From contig NC_068938.1 in the NCBI RefSeq assembly GCF_016801865.2, forward strand, positions 16,897,452-16,961,451: 64,000 nt of DNA, given 5' to 3'. Below are positions 44,348 to 56,990 of the stretch, in pieces (position 1 is the stretch's first letter; every line of letters begins with the position of its first letter). Position numbers and translations under genes: made by a program. Source of the DNA: Culex pipiens pallens. Lineage: Eukaryota > Arthropoda > Insecta > Diptera > Culicidae. The notes under the pieces are model-generated. The model was not told the DNA's origin and ran no database searches. It saw only the letters and a list, made by a program, of their open reading frames with translations.

Positions 44348-45120
44348 TGTTTTCTTATGTTTTGCCATATTGAGACTTTTTTACAATACAAGAATTGTCT
44401 AATTTATTTGATATTTGATGATAGTTTTGAATAAGCTAAATATAAATTTTAATATACATTACAAGCTGAAATCTTTAGATAAATCTGGTATTTTTGTATA
44501 CATCTTCTGTTATATTTAATTCTGTAGTAAAAAAAAAAAGTTGAAGTGTATTCAGATACTTTCTATAAATAGCTGACCTTCAAGTAGTCTCGATCCAATT
44601 AACCCGAGCGCGCAGCTATGTGATTTAACTACACCCTCGTGGGTTATAATTACTGTTGATAGTGATTATATCTTGAAAGCGGCATTACTCGACTGAATTC
44701 CATTCAAAACTCACGTTGTTGATTGAAACGTTTGTGTTTCACGTGTTTCAGAAACACATTTTTGAAAGGGAAAAGTGGCGTTTCTTAAAAATTGACAAAT
44801 GAGTCTAATTCAATGAGTTCTTTGAATTTTTCTCCTGAGTCCATAAAGCGAAGAACCTGCTGATTTAAGCAAAAAAAAAACTGCCGCTCTGCCGGAGCTT
44901 TTATTCCCGGGAAACCAATCAATTACCCAGCACGCACGGATCATTTTCCTTTTCTGACTCGTGGCCATCATATGACTCACTTGGAGTAGGTAGAATCTTC
45001 AGCTATCAGATGACCAAGAAGGCACCCAGCAGGAAGTCAGAGCCCAGGGCGAAATGGCTGCCCCAGAATATGTGCGGGATTGTTCAAGTAATTGATGGCT
45101 ATTGATTTGTTTGCGATTCT
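44348..45120. other. Spacer between P450-11 and the peptide-gene candidate
   Basis: About 770 bp, AT-rich at first and mixed later. It separates two convergent genes. No gene, repeat end or RNA seen. Confidence 0.4.
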
Positions 45121-45126
45121 TTTATT
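45121..45126 (-). terminator. Poly(A) signal of the peptide-gene candidate
   Basis: AATAAA on minus at 45126-45121, 45 bp beyond the second possible stop codon (45173-45171) and 127 bp beyond the first (45255-45253). Confidence 0.5.
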
Positions 45127-45252
45127 CACCGTATCACGACCCACCACCCACAAACCCCACTAGCCTCTAGTTATTTGCCATAAATCTGGTTGGCGTACAG
45201 CATCATCAGTTCGCCTCGAGGGCTTCTCTCGGTCAGTTGCGCTCGGGAGTGG

Positions 45253-48200
45253 TCATTCGTCCTCCTCGTCCGCGTCGTTGTGATTTAGCTTTAGACGCTT
45301 TTCGTTTTCGGCCAGCACCAGCAAGCCACTGATCCAGCGGCGGCCTCGTCTCCGGTGGCCTCCACCCTCGTGGCTGGCACTGGTGCCGTTGGTCGAGGAG
45401 CACAGAGTCTTTTGAAAGAGAGTTGTATTATTTCCTGATTTTTACACATTTGAAGTACGTTCTGATCTATATTTCACTTTTTACAGCAAGTTTACAAAAT
45501 ACAATATATTTTTTTAATCATATCTCCCCAAACCTTTAAATTTCTCTTAAAGATCATATGATCATTCATATGATTTTTAACTAACATTTTTACAAAAAAA
45601 TAAATTTCCCAAAATCTGTTTTTTCAATTTTTATTTTTTTTGCATTTTTAAGGGGACAAAACCCAGCATCTTTTAAGCCATTAGGAAGTATGGACCAAAA
45701 TTTTACCGAACAGTTGTGAATTTTCAAAAATATAATGATTTTTGTGATAATATTGTATAATATTTAAATCTTGTGCTTAAAATTTTAGGACTTTATTTTT
45801 CATCTAAACCTGAATCTGCAATTGAAAATTACTTTACATTTTTTTGTTTGAGTCCACCGTTTTCAAAATAAATCCATTCAAAGATAAATTTTGTCCAACA
45901 AATTCTGTTTTTTTTAACTCGTCGGCAAAATATTGGTCCATACTTTTGAATGGCCTCAAACATGCTCGATATTGACCCCTTAAACAAATAAAAAAAATTA
46001 AAAATTATAAATCTATTATAAAAACTTTTTTTATTGTTAATTGAAAAAATACCAAATTTCTTTACCGTGTACCTATTTTTCTGAATAGATCTGATCAATA
46101 CTTACAACTTTGGCGAAAACACAAAATCAATCAAAAAATTCCTTGAAAAATTACAGATTTTCGAATATTCAATTGCCAATTTTGTATGAACAGCTGCCAA
46201 AATCGTAAGGAGACTTTTATGGTTCAACCTATGACACAAAATTGCTTCTATCGTCATAGGGAAGGCCCCAACAAAGTTTGAGCCAAATCAAAAAATATAA
46301 GGGTAATTCTTTACCAACTCACACGAAATCGGGAAAAGTTGCCCCGACCCCTCTTCGATTTGCGTGAAACTTTGTCCTAAGGGATAACTTTTGTCCCTGA
46401 TCACGAATCCGAGGTCCGTTTTTTGATATCTCGTGACGGAGGGGCAGTACGACCCCTTCCATTTTTGAACATGCGAAAAAAGAGGTGTTTTTCAATAATT
46501 TGCAGCCTGAAACGGTGATGAGATAGAAATTTGGTGTCAAAGGGACTTTTATGTAAAATTAGACGCCTGATTTGATGGCGTGCTCAGAATTCCGAAAAAA
46601 CGTATTTTTCATCGTAAAAAACACTAAAAAAGTTTAAAAAAATCTCCCATTTTCCAATACTCGACTGTAAAAATTTTTGAAACATGTCATTTTATGGGAA
46701 ATTTAATGTTCTTTTCGAATCTACATTGACCCAGAAGGGTCATTTTCTCATTTAGAACAAAATTTTTCATTTTAAAATTTCGTGATTTTTCTTACTTTGC
46801 AGGGTTATTATTTAGAGTGTAACAATATTGTACAAAGTTGTAGAGCAGACAATTACAAAAATTTTAATATATAGACATAAGGGGGTTGCTAATAAACATC
46901 ACGAGTTATCGCGATTTTACGAAAAAAAGTTTTGAAAAAGTTACTTTTTGCGTTTCTCTTTGTTTGTCGTCCGTGTCTGTCGCGAGTGACCATGAACGGC
47001 CATGATCAACGACGACCAACATTTTTAAAACTTTTTTTTCGTAATTACTCGTGATGTTTATAAGCAAACCCCTTATGTCTATAAATTAAATTTTTTGTAA
47101 TTGTCTGCTCTACAACTTTGTAGAACATTGTTACACTCTAAATAATAACCCTGCAAAGTTAGAAACAACACAAAATTTTAAAATGAAAATTTTTGTTCTT
47201 AATGACAAAATGACCGTTTTGGGTCAATGTAGATTCGAAAAGAACATTAAATTTCCCATAAAATGAAATATTCCAAAAAAAATTACAGTCGAATAACGGA
47301 AAATGGGAGAATTTTTTTTAAAAAATTCAGTGTTTATTTCGATGAAAAATACGTTTTTTTTCGGAATTCCGCGTACGCCATCAAATCGGGCGTCTAATTT
47401 TATATGAAAGTCCCTTTGACACCAAATTTCTATCTCATCACCGTTTCAGGCTGCAAATTAACACCTCTTTCTTCGCATGTTCAAAAATGGAAGGGGTCGT
47501 ACTGCCCCTCCGTCACGAGATATCAAAAAACGGACCTTGGATTCGTGATCAGGGACAAAAGTTATCCCTTAGGACAAAGTTTCACGCAAATCGAAGAGGG
47601 GTCGGGGCAACTGCTGTGTGAGTTGGCGGAGAATTACCCATAAGTAAAATCAATAACCGTCGAGAATTGCTCTATTTTATTCTCATATCTGAAATTATGC
47701 TTTAAAAGCATTCTGTCTATCTTTCGATTCAAAACTATAGAAACAACTCTTAGAAATTGTAAAATTTAGCTTTTTAATGATAGTTTTTTTTAAACTACAC
47801 TTATACATTCACACACACGCCTTCATTATTATAATTGAAATAAACACATAGCATATGGAGTAACATTTTGTTAAATCCTAATGCAGTATTTTTTTCTCTC
47901 CCTATTTTTAACCCTCAGTGAACAACCGGCTTATAATTTTATTTTCAAACTCGGCAAGCTTAATTTTGACATTAAAATAATAAAAATGGCATACACCACG
48001 TTGGTGGTTTAACTTAGCTTAACAAACTCATATTATTCAGGTTGCTAAGGAAAAACATAAAGAATACTTAATTGTTTCGAATTAATGTGAAAATAATTCA
48101 AAATAAAAATATTGTGATATTATCAAACAAAATAGTTTCATAAAATGTGTATTGTATGCACTGCACTTTACTTTTATTTTATTTTTTGCTATTCCGTCGT

Positions 48201-49603
48201 GAAACTACTTACTACCTGTCATTCTTGAACGACGAAACAGCCTACTTTTCTGTGCCAAAAATAACAGAATCAAATAGTAACCCTTTTCAAAACAAATGCT
48301 TAAAAGTTCTACTTTTCAGCACTGAAATGGATGCTGAAAAGTTGAACTTTTCAGCACTTGTTAGGAAAAGTTATACTTTTCAACATTTTTTTGATTTTAA
48401 CGATTCATTGACTCAATGCATGGACATTTGTTCTATAATTCTGTCCAAAGGGTGTTTTTCGGAATTGCAAAAAACGTTGTATGGAACTCGTTGCAAAACT
48501 TGATTTTTCATCACTCGTCGTATTTATCTAACTCGGTGAACCTCGTTAGATAAATGTACGACTCGTGCTGAAAAAAGCCTCTTTTTGCAACTTGTTGCAT
48601 AAACTACTATTTTAAATCCAAAGCCTTAAAAAGTACTGTAGAAACAATTATGTCTTCTGCTGTAATTTTTTTGACAAAATCATTAGTCAAATTTTTGAAT
48701 AAATAAAGAAACAATTTGTATAACCCCAAAAAAGTGGGCATTAATTTTTATAAAAATATTTCAAAGTTGTTATGAAAATGGAATTTCAATGTACTGTAAA
48801 CAGTTTAAAACAGTTTACTTGCGATATTATATTTCAAAGATTAAAAAAAAACAATTTTCAAGATTGTGCTATTTTCCATTTTTGAAAAGGAAATCATTAA
48901 AAAAAATTAACTAAATTGATAAAAAAAACAATATTATTGCATAACTTTTTGTTTAATTTTTAAAGGAATATTCAACATGCTTATGATGGAGTTACAAGTT
49001 ATTTTCAAATTATGGATAGTAAAGCTTATACATAGTACAAAGGCTTACATGACAATACGACTTTGAAAAATATTTCATAACACAGAAACAACGATAGAAA
49101 TACTACATCTGGATATGGTGACAGATTTTGAGTCACAAAAAATGTGTAATTGGGAATTCGCGAAATTCTCGACAGTTTATGTTTAACTGCACATTTTTAA
49201 AACATTTTTAGATTTTTCTTTTCATTTACTTCTGGCAGCTTAATCTTTGTTGGTCATTCGCTGTCCTAATTTGAAGTAAAATTGCAAAAAGAGGTAATAT
49301 TAAAAAAAACCTTTTTTCTGTGCTGAGTAGGAATTGTCCTGATTGGTTGAGTTATGCTCGAGAACCATCGAAATGAAGTTAACGTTTCAACTTTTTAAAG
49401 GAGTTGGGAGTTGGAATTTGAATATATAAATTGAAATCTTACTTTAATAACTTTTCAAAAATAAAAAAAAACAAATCTTCCATTTCAAATCAACTTACCG
49501 TTGTTGAATTGTAGGCCGTGCAATTTCTGTGTCCAGACGTAACGGCCACGCATAGTGCGGCCACCAACAGCACCACAAACGTGAACCACTTCCTGGAACT
49601 CAT
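45253..49603 (-). CDS. Candidate small secreted peptide precursor, two exons
   Basis: Proposed CDS complement(join(45253..45408, 49499..49603)), 86 residues; I do not recognise it. Exon 1 (35 codons) encodes MSSRKWFTF then a hydrophobic run VVLLVAALCVAV, a classic signal peptide with cleavage likely near TSG, then HRNCTAYNSTT. It ends in phase 0 at a good donor (ACG/GTAAGTTG). The intron is about 4.1 kb and holds a foldback element. The terminal exon begins after a modest acceptor (CAAAAG/ACT) and encodes a basic patch RRRGRR, then WISGLLVLAENEKRLKLN and an acidic end, stopping at TGA. The RRRGRR and KR sites suit prohormone processing. Past the TGA another frame stays open to YANQIYGK-stop (45173-45171), so the true 3' frame is uncertain. 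Further exons may exist in the intron. Confidence 0.45.
46301..47639. repeat. Foldback element with GGGTAATTCT ends
   Basis: 1.34 kb. GGGTAATTCT (46301) mirrors AGAATTACCC (to 47639), flanked by ATAA on both sides. The arms cover almost the whole element: 'cgatttgcgtgaaactttgt' in the left arm and its complement 'acaaagtttcacgcaaatcg' in the right. The centre is at about 46940-47020. It lies in the proposed intron of the peptide gene. Confidence 0.75.
48483..48599. repeat. Imperfect hairpin of about 115 bp
   Basis: 'cgtatttatctaac' faces 'gttagataaatgtacg', and outer parts 'gttgcaaaa' and 'tttttgcaac' also pair. Just upstream (48306-48380) the motif 'cttttcagcact' and its inverse occur several times. 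It is probably a decayed foldback element in the intron. Confidence 0.5.
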
Positions 49604-49915
49604 CGTTCTGCTCACTAGCGTCCAAAAACTAACTTCCGCGCCAAAATTTCGCCAACGCCGACCAATTCAGAAAATAACCAAAAAACAAGAGAGAAAAACA
49701 GAAAATTTCCAACCACAACATAGCTTGTTTCCAACGTGCTATCCTCACCTCACGAGATTGCTCTGATAATCCGAGGTAAAACTGACCACCGTGGAGCACC
49801 TGCCTGCAGTTTGCGCAAATAGTCCAAATTTTGAAATCACACACCGGGTCGTTCCGTACCGGGAGCCAATGCCAAGCCACGCAAGAGTAAACACGCAAAT
49901 ATTGAACCCAACTCG

Positions 49916-49953
49916 GAATGGTGCAAACCTCGGTGGGTGGGTTTGTTTATATA
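49916..49953 (-). promoter_or_regulatory. TATA/initiator promoter of the peptide-gene candidate
   Basis: On minus, TATATAAA at 49953-49946 is followed by CCATTC (49921-49916, A at 49919). The A lies 32 bp from the first T of TATAAA. This predicts a 5' UTR of about 315 nt before the ATG at 49603. The surrounding DNA is GC-richer than the neighbourhood. Confidence 0.5.
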
Positions 49954-51923
49954 GGGGCGGATGAGTCGCGGATATCATTCGGTCCAGGTGATAATGCTAC
50001 TGGACAAAAACTAGTTTAAATCAGTTTGAAGTGTGGAGAAGTCTTTCTTATTTTGTCATTGTCCCATTTCGAAAATATGATTTTTTTTAAACTTTTTTCA
50101 AATTCATCTTTGTTTTCAATGAGTTTTGATTTATTTTTATGTTTTATTTATTTATTAACACAACATTTCATCTATTTATTTGTAGCCGGCGTAATGTAGA
50201 ATTTTATTTGACAAATGAAAAAAAAAAACAAAAAAAAAACTGACAAAAGACTATAAAAACACCCAAATAACCAAACCCCAATAAGCCAGGTAAATCTCAT
50301 GTACCAACCACGACTCGGTCGCTGCATTTGAGTAAGTGTGTGCGTGGACCAAGTTTTTCGGGGGTTGTTTTTTTGCTCCCGACCCGTTTTCCTGAGCTCT
50401 GGGCGTTCCGGTTGCGGGCTAGTAGTTTTCGGCCAGAAGCCCTGTGTCTGGTGCCCCTCGGCGAGAGTTGCGTTTCCCGTTAAAAAGTGGTGCCTAGTGC
50501 GGATATAAGTTACAGTCGCGGGAAAATTCGCACCCAGTGCAAAAGCTCTCCGTTTTCGCTTTTTTTTCGGGAAATGGAATGCCGATGAGAATTGTTTGGA
50601 GATGAGAGCATGGGGGTAGAATAGAAAGGTGGTCTGCAATTTTGGTATTTGGTAAAAAGAAATATTTTACGGTTCACACAACATTATTTTAATAAACTTT
50701 AAATTTAGACAAGTTGGACGAAATTCATTATTATTCTTAATAAAAAATAAACAAATTAAGGTTTTTGAAATTTAAAGTCACATGTAAACAATCCCCTCTG
50801 CCACTAAAAGTTTACTTTTTTCTTAGTCAGAATTTCGCTTGACAAGACAAAAAAAAATATATTTGAATATATTTTTCTCATTATCGTCTTACAGCAAAAA
50901 AATATGGCCACAACAATTGTCATGAAAATATTTATTTTTGACTCTTCATTCTTTACCCAATTAAAGTACCATGGAAATCATATAACTAATTTAAATTTAA
51001 TATACATACATTCAATTAATGGATTCCCAGCAAACTTCAAAAAGAATTTTTTAATCATAATAGTTTAGTATTACCTTCGAACATTTTGCGCATCAAAATT
51101 GTTGCAGTTATGCTTTTGAATATTACATCATAAAAGTATTGAAATTCAATACAATTAATGTTTCTTTACGTTTTGCATTCTTCTGGATTAACAAAAACAT
51201 AGAGCAATTTATTTTCATCATCATAAAAAAACTTTTCTTGATCCCGGCGATAAAAAAATATTGAATGACCGGAATAGTAATGGAGATGTTTTCAGGTTTG
51301 AAATTATATGTTTTCAAAAACTAATTCAAATATTCATTCCAACAACTAAAAACAGAAATTCAGCTATTTTTCAGAAAACCTTTTTTGAATATTTTCCTCT
51401 TCTTATTTTTTTTCGTTCATTTGTTAAATTTTTCTCTTAGCTTTGCTCAAATACAAAACTAGGGCTAGTGATTTTTCACGGCAAAAAATTTGAAATTACG
51501 CGGCATGCTAATTACAAATCATTCAACATTCACGGCGATTTCACGGTACCCTTGAAACTGCTCAATATAAACGTAACAATGTGTTCTTTTGGTAAAACTT
51601 TAAAGAGTGAAAGGGATACACTCAACGTTAACATACGTTTTTTGGACCAAATAAAAAATTTAAGAATGTATGATACAGCTGTTTTAATATTTTTGAGATT
51701 TTATAAAATTAATTTGATCAAATACCTCCAAAACGAAGCACGTCCTGAACCTCTAACTCCTCATAACTAGAATCATTAAAATAAGTACAAGAAAGGGTTT
51801 GTTTGCTTTCTTGAATTTCGAGAATAGAAATTTCTTTTTTTTTTAATAAAGTTCAAGCAAATCTTCATTAAAAGAAGTTTTTACATTTATTGATAATTTC
51901 AAAATGGTTAACAAATATATATA
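49954..51923. other. Upstream region of peptide-gene candidate, no gene seen
   Basis: A GC-richer patch around 50280-50560 could hold distal promoter or an undetected exon; the rest is AT-rich. I cannot support a gene. Confidence 0.35.
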
Positions 51924-54200
51924 TGGGTCATTCCACCTGAAGTGTGCAAGAAAAAATGCAAATTTGAAAATTACCATCTCCGATTCTGCTCAAATTTGGC
52001 AGGGCTGTTGAGACTATCAAAACATGCAAAAATCCCGAATTTCATCCAAATCGGACCACCCCTCCATTTTTGTACCCTCCCAAAAAATCGACTTTTTGGC
52101 GATTTTTGAGCAAAACCCCTATCTTCAAACGACGATAACTCAGGAACCGCAAATCATAGAGGGTCGGTCTTAGACTCAATTTTGAAGGAAATTGGACGTA
52201 AAATCCATTTCCGTGATCAAAATTTAGATTAAAATATGTTTTCTACCTGTATTGTGCAATTGAAAACTTTAAATGGTCGTATCTCAAAACAGCCCTATTT
52301 ATTTTTTAAATTTGACCTCACCATCGTATTTCCCGGCCAATTTTAAATAAGAATCACTTATCGACAGAAAGGAATATGTTTCGTTCCAGAGATATCGAAT
52401 TTTAAAGTTTTGAGTATTTGTGATTACCTAAATTAACTACACTCGCCGCATATGCTAGAAGCACTCGGGCGCGTTGATCAATAACTGCTACCTGTTTATT
52501 TATTGAAATAAGATTTCATCCCAAATAATCATTAGTTAATTAGTAGGAAACTGCTGTATAATCTTAAATTAAAAAAAAGTATACGGTGCATTTATGTGCT
52601 AGCCCACAGGACAGAGCAAGAATGACACGCAATACAGGGCAGAATGGAATTCACACAGAGCTAGCAGGAAATTGCAATTGATTTTGTAAGTAACACTTCT
52701 TAAGAAAAAGTGTACGATACATTATCGTGTTAAAAATTATGAATTAACATGAATTAAACTCTCGTGAAGCATGATTAAGGAGGAGGATTTCTGGAAAAAA
52801 AAGAAAGGCTTCATCCATAAAGTACGTCACGCTAAAATCAGCCAAAATTTACCCCCCTCCCCCCCTTTGTCACACTTTTCCTATACTTACAACACTCAAT
52901 GTCACACTTGCTCAGACCCTCCCTCCCCCCCTAGAGCGTGATATACTTTATGGATGACGCCAAGGTATAAAACTGAAAAATGTGAGAAAATCACAAAGAT
53001 TAATTTGATTTATGATCTGATTAAGATCAATTTTTTTAGTTTCTTGTTTTTGATTTTGTTTTATTTGTCAATCATTTCGAAATCTTGGAAGACGATGCAG
53101 CTGTGTCCACATGTATCAGAAAAATATGTTTTTGTTTTTGAAATTAAATGTATCAGAATTGAAAAAAAATATCAATTATTCAGATGAAACTGGCTCACAA
53201 TATAAAAAATCGGTTTTATATGATCAATCTTTCAAACCGTATGGCAGATTTTGAAGTTTTTGCTGAATGGCACTATTTCGCTACCGCACATGGCAACCCA
53301 TGAGAATTATTTCATCTACTACAGCCAGCTCTACATTTATTCTTGCTTTAAATAAAAGAAGAAATTAGGAATTAGGAAAAATATGAAATTATATTATTTT
53401 CATATTTTTCCTAATGATATGAAAATAATAAAATTATATTGTTAAAACGCTGTAGCATTTGCAAATAAATATTAAAAGTTCAAAATTTACTTAATATGGT
53501 TCAAAGACACTGAGATCAGCAAAAACAATGCATTTAAAATTACCCAATAAATAATTCTTAAACAAAAAAAAGATTGTTCAAGGGAATAATTATCTCAAAA
53601 TCGTATAAAAAATTAAAAATAATTCATCATACAGAACACCAGGTAGTAATTATTGACCAACGCGCCCAAGTGCTTCTAGCAGATGCGGCGAGTGTAGCTA
53701 ATTTAGGTAATCTCAAATACTCAAAACTTTAAAATTCGATATCTCTGGAACGAAACATATTCCTTTCTGTCGATAAGTGATTCTTATGTAAAATTGGCCG
53801 GGGAATACGATGGTGAGGTCAAATTTAAAAAATAAATAGGGCTGTTTTGAGATACGGCCATTTAAAGTTTTCAATTGCGCAATACAGGTAGAAAACATAT
53901 TTTAATCTAAATTTTGACCACGGAAATGGATTCTACGTCCAATTTCCTTCAAAATTGAGTCTATGACCGACCCTCTAAGATTTGCGGTTCCTGAGTTATC
54001 GTCGTTTGAAGATAGGGGCTTTGCTCAAAAATCGCCAAAAAGTCGATTTTTTGGAGGGTACAAAAATGGAGGGGGTGGTCCGATTTGGATGAAATTCGGG
54101 ATTTTTGCATGTTTTGATAGTCTCAACAGCTCTGCCAAATTTGAGCAGAATCGGAGATGGTAATTTTCAAGTGCTGTTCCGCTTCGGGTGGAATGACCCA
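51924..54200. mobile_element. Foldback element with TGGGTCATTCC termini, 2.28 kb
   Basis: TGGGTCATTCCACC at the left and GGTGGAATGACCCA at the right, bounded by TA. The arms are about 560 bp (51924 to about 52490; about 53642-54200) and nearly identical ('ccatctccgattctgctcaa', 'ttatcgacagaaaggaatat'). The middle contains a separate MITE at 52811-52957. The first 11 bp equal those of 6718-8441, but the arms differ from that element. No transposase frame. Confidence 0.82.
52811..52957. repeat. 147-bp MITE nested in the foldback element
   Basis: TCATCCATAAAGTACGTCACGC at the left faces GCGTGATATACTTTATGGATGA at the right. The interior is pyrimidine-rich (runs of C). Confidence 0.75.
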
Positions 54201-55003
54201 TATTACTAAACTAATCAATGGAATTAAAAGACATAGTTTATATTCAAAATATTTAAATGCATTTTGTTCATCGTTATTTAGTATCGTTGATTAATTAAAA
54301 TAAATTTGACCAAAAAAAATGTATATATTTTTTGCGTTTTCTTTCAGAGAAGTTCTGATTAATGTTCTATTATAATCTGTTTGAAGATTTATGGAATAAA
54401 GAAACTTTTTGCATTTTTTTAACAGTATTTTCAAAAAATAGATGTAGATCTGATATGAAAAACTATTTTATTTGTAAACTGCTTTAAGAATGCTTGTTAG
54501 AAATCCTGTAAAATGCTTGAATTTCAATTGAGCTTAAATGCACTGAGTAGTGATTTATCAATTGAATATGTGATATTTCGTGGCATTTCACGGTATTTCC
54601 CAAATTTCCCAAAATCGCAAAAAAATCACTAGCCCTATACATAACCTTATCTTGACGATCTTAAACCAAAAAAACAGAACCATGATCAAGGCCTAAGAGG
54701 CCCTAATCGATTGAGCAAAAATTAACAAAAATACTTTTGTACCAGCAATTTTAATGGTAACGTGCCTATTTAAACCAATTCCAACTCAACTAAAAAAAAC
54801 ACATTTTGTGCTTCTTATAATTGTTCTTATAATGTCCATGAAAGTGTCAAATAAATGTAGGAAATTATTTTATGGTAGCCTTAAAAATAATTTTGAGAAA
54901 ACAAATTTTAAGATTTATTTCTATTGCGTTTGAAAACATTGCCTAAATAAAGTTTTTTTTTCGATGTTAATTTAAAATGAATAAAACTTTTGGAAGTTGT
55001 GAT

Positions 55004-56966
55004 GAAAAGTTTTAAGGATGGCGGTCGAGTTGGAAGCATGCCTTGTGGCACCGGTTTGTTTTTGAGATTTTTATAGTGTTAGGTTTACGAAACGGGTTGT
55101 TAAAGTGGTCGAGTCGTCGCGAGTGATCATTGCCTTACGGGTAAAGGTGAAATTTACTGAAAAAAGTTGTGAAAAATTGATTTTTCACTTGATTTGTTCC
55201 ACAAGAAGAGCAGTCAAAAGCATCCTGCAGTGGCGTTCTGCCCTCCGGAAGGGGGTATAAATGTGTGTGTGACGGGTTTGGTCCGACTGGTGTGAGTGTG
55301 TAGTGAGTTTGGCATCTAGCGCCGACTGCATGAGAGAGAGAAAGATAGTAGAGAATGATGTTCGTGATGCCTTGGAAACATGTTTCTGTGTGTCCGAAAA
55401 TTGGCGAAAAGTGGACTGATTTGTCGTGGAAGAGGATTCAACGCGGGAGTGCTCCAGACGGCTGGATCCAGGTCTTCGTTCCGCCCGGACGGCAGACTTG
55501 CGGCCGGGTCGACGATTGAAGCAGCAGCAGGCAGAAGCGGGTGAGCAAGTTCCAATAAGAACATTTTTTAAGGTGTGAATGAGTATGCGTGTATAGGTGA
55601 GCGAATGAAATTGAGCCGAAACAACTTATCTAGATGACTTTTGATTAGGGGAGCGGTGCCATGTTTTGGGTGCTGACAAATTTACGAACGGTTTTTCGTA
55701 GTATGTTGAAATTACCAATGTTTTAGAATGTTTCGGCTTAATTGGGAATGTTCGTGTGAGTGTATCCGTTTATTTTTGTTTTCATTTAAAAAAATGTTTT
55801 TTTAAGCTAACATGAATGAGTTTGGATTTAAACAGTTTTATAAATTTCGGTTTAATTCTAGCTTTCGGGTTTTTCGATTCGGTTCGCGATCGTTCAAATA
55901 AAACGTTTGCTCTAAAATTTCGTTCATTTTAACGGTGATTCAGGTTTTTCACAGCCGGCTGTCTAAGACTGAATCGAATCGATTACGGATAACCGGGCCA
56001 AGCGGTAGCTTTGCAGGATTGATCGTGAGTTTTGCGTCTTATTTCAGGCTTAGAGTGATAAAATCACGCCGCCGGTTGAGTTTGTCGATGTGGTTTTGTT
56101 TCAAATAACCTGTTAATTCCACTAAAAAGAGTCCGTTATGCGATGCCTGTCCGTCGGGTCGCATGTTTTTTTTCGCGTCGTTTGTCGTCTCGAAATTACC
56201 TTTAAGCTTTATAGCTCGTAAAGCACCGTGAAAAATATTGTTTCAACGCGTTCAAGTCCTTCAGATATCATCATAACTCATCAATAATTAATTGGTCGCT
56301 CATCTTATAATAATTTAAAAGTATAAATAGTCTCAGGTCAACTCTACGTAAATATGTTACGCTGAGTATAATATTTCACCTTTTAATTACACATAATTTT
56401 GATTCTATCTTTCCGCAGCCGGCTGTCTAAGATTGAATTATTTATGCTAAACTCAACACCAAATAACCGGGAATAGTCTCATCCGCATCATCCGATTGTT
56501 TGCCTTGAGAATACATAATACTTCACCCTATGAAATTAAATTCATTGATTATTGGGCCACATCATCATCCTCTATGATGAATCCTGGCCATTACCCTTTC
56601 CCACTAACAATATTCCAAGTAGAAGTAGTTTTCCGGCACACGCGGGGGTGTGGATATCGTATAGAACCCACCCTTGGTAGCAGCCTGTGCTAACTAACAT
56701 TCCCGTCCCATCCCCTCGAGATCTACAAACTGACATGGCGGGCGCCGTTGGTGGCCAACGACTGTTTCCTATTCGAACCGGCTCTAGTTTTGATGATCGT
56801 GATGTTTTATCTTTTCAGCGCATTCATGCATGCTGTTGATAAGGGAAACATCATTTGATCGTTGAAGCGTATGACCGGATGTGTTGATAGGATATTACGG
56901 TCCTGTTCAGCAACGGAGAAGGACAACCATGGGTGGTCTCTCATGCTCATGCTCATGCTCATGCTC
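55004..56966 (+). mobile_element. Non-LTR-type insertion with ATGCTC tail
   Basis: Flanked by a perfect 24-bp direct duplication (54980-55003 and 56967-56990, AATAAAAC...TGTGAT). The 3' end is four copies of a CATGCT-type hexamer (56940-56966). The motif TTTCCGCAGCCGGCTG followed by CTAAGATT (about 56410) occurs in reverse in the fragments at 15564 and 23738, and a variant at about 55951. The 5' part (to about 55560) is GC-richer. No long frame and no reverse transcriptase motif found, so it is a deleted or non-autonomous copy of 1.96 kb. Confidence 0.75.
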
Positions 56967-56990
56967 AATAAAACTTTTGGAAGTTGTGAT

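Noticed and set aside
48147..48503. 118-codon plus frame
   Set aside because: It runs through repeated 'cttttcagcac' motifs and ends in a hairpin repeat. It lies in the proposed intron of the opposite-strand gene.
55316..55564. 82-codon minus frame near 55.4 kb
   Set aside because: It lies in the 5' part of an insertion with a 24-bp target duplication and has no recognisable domain.
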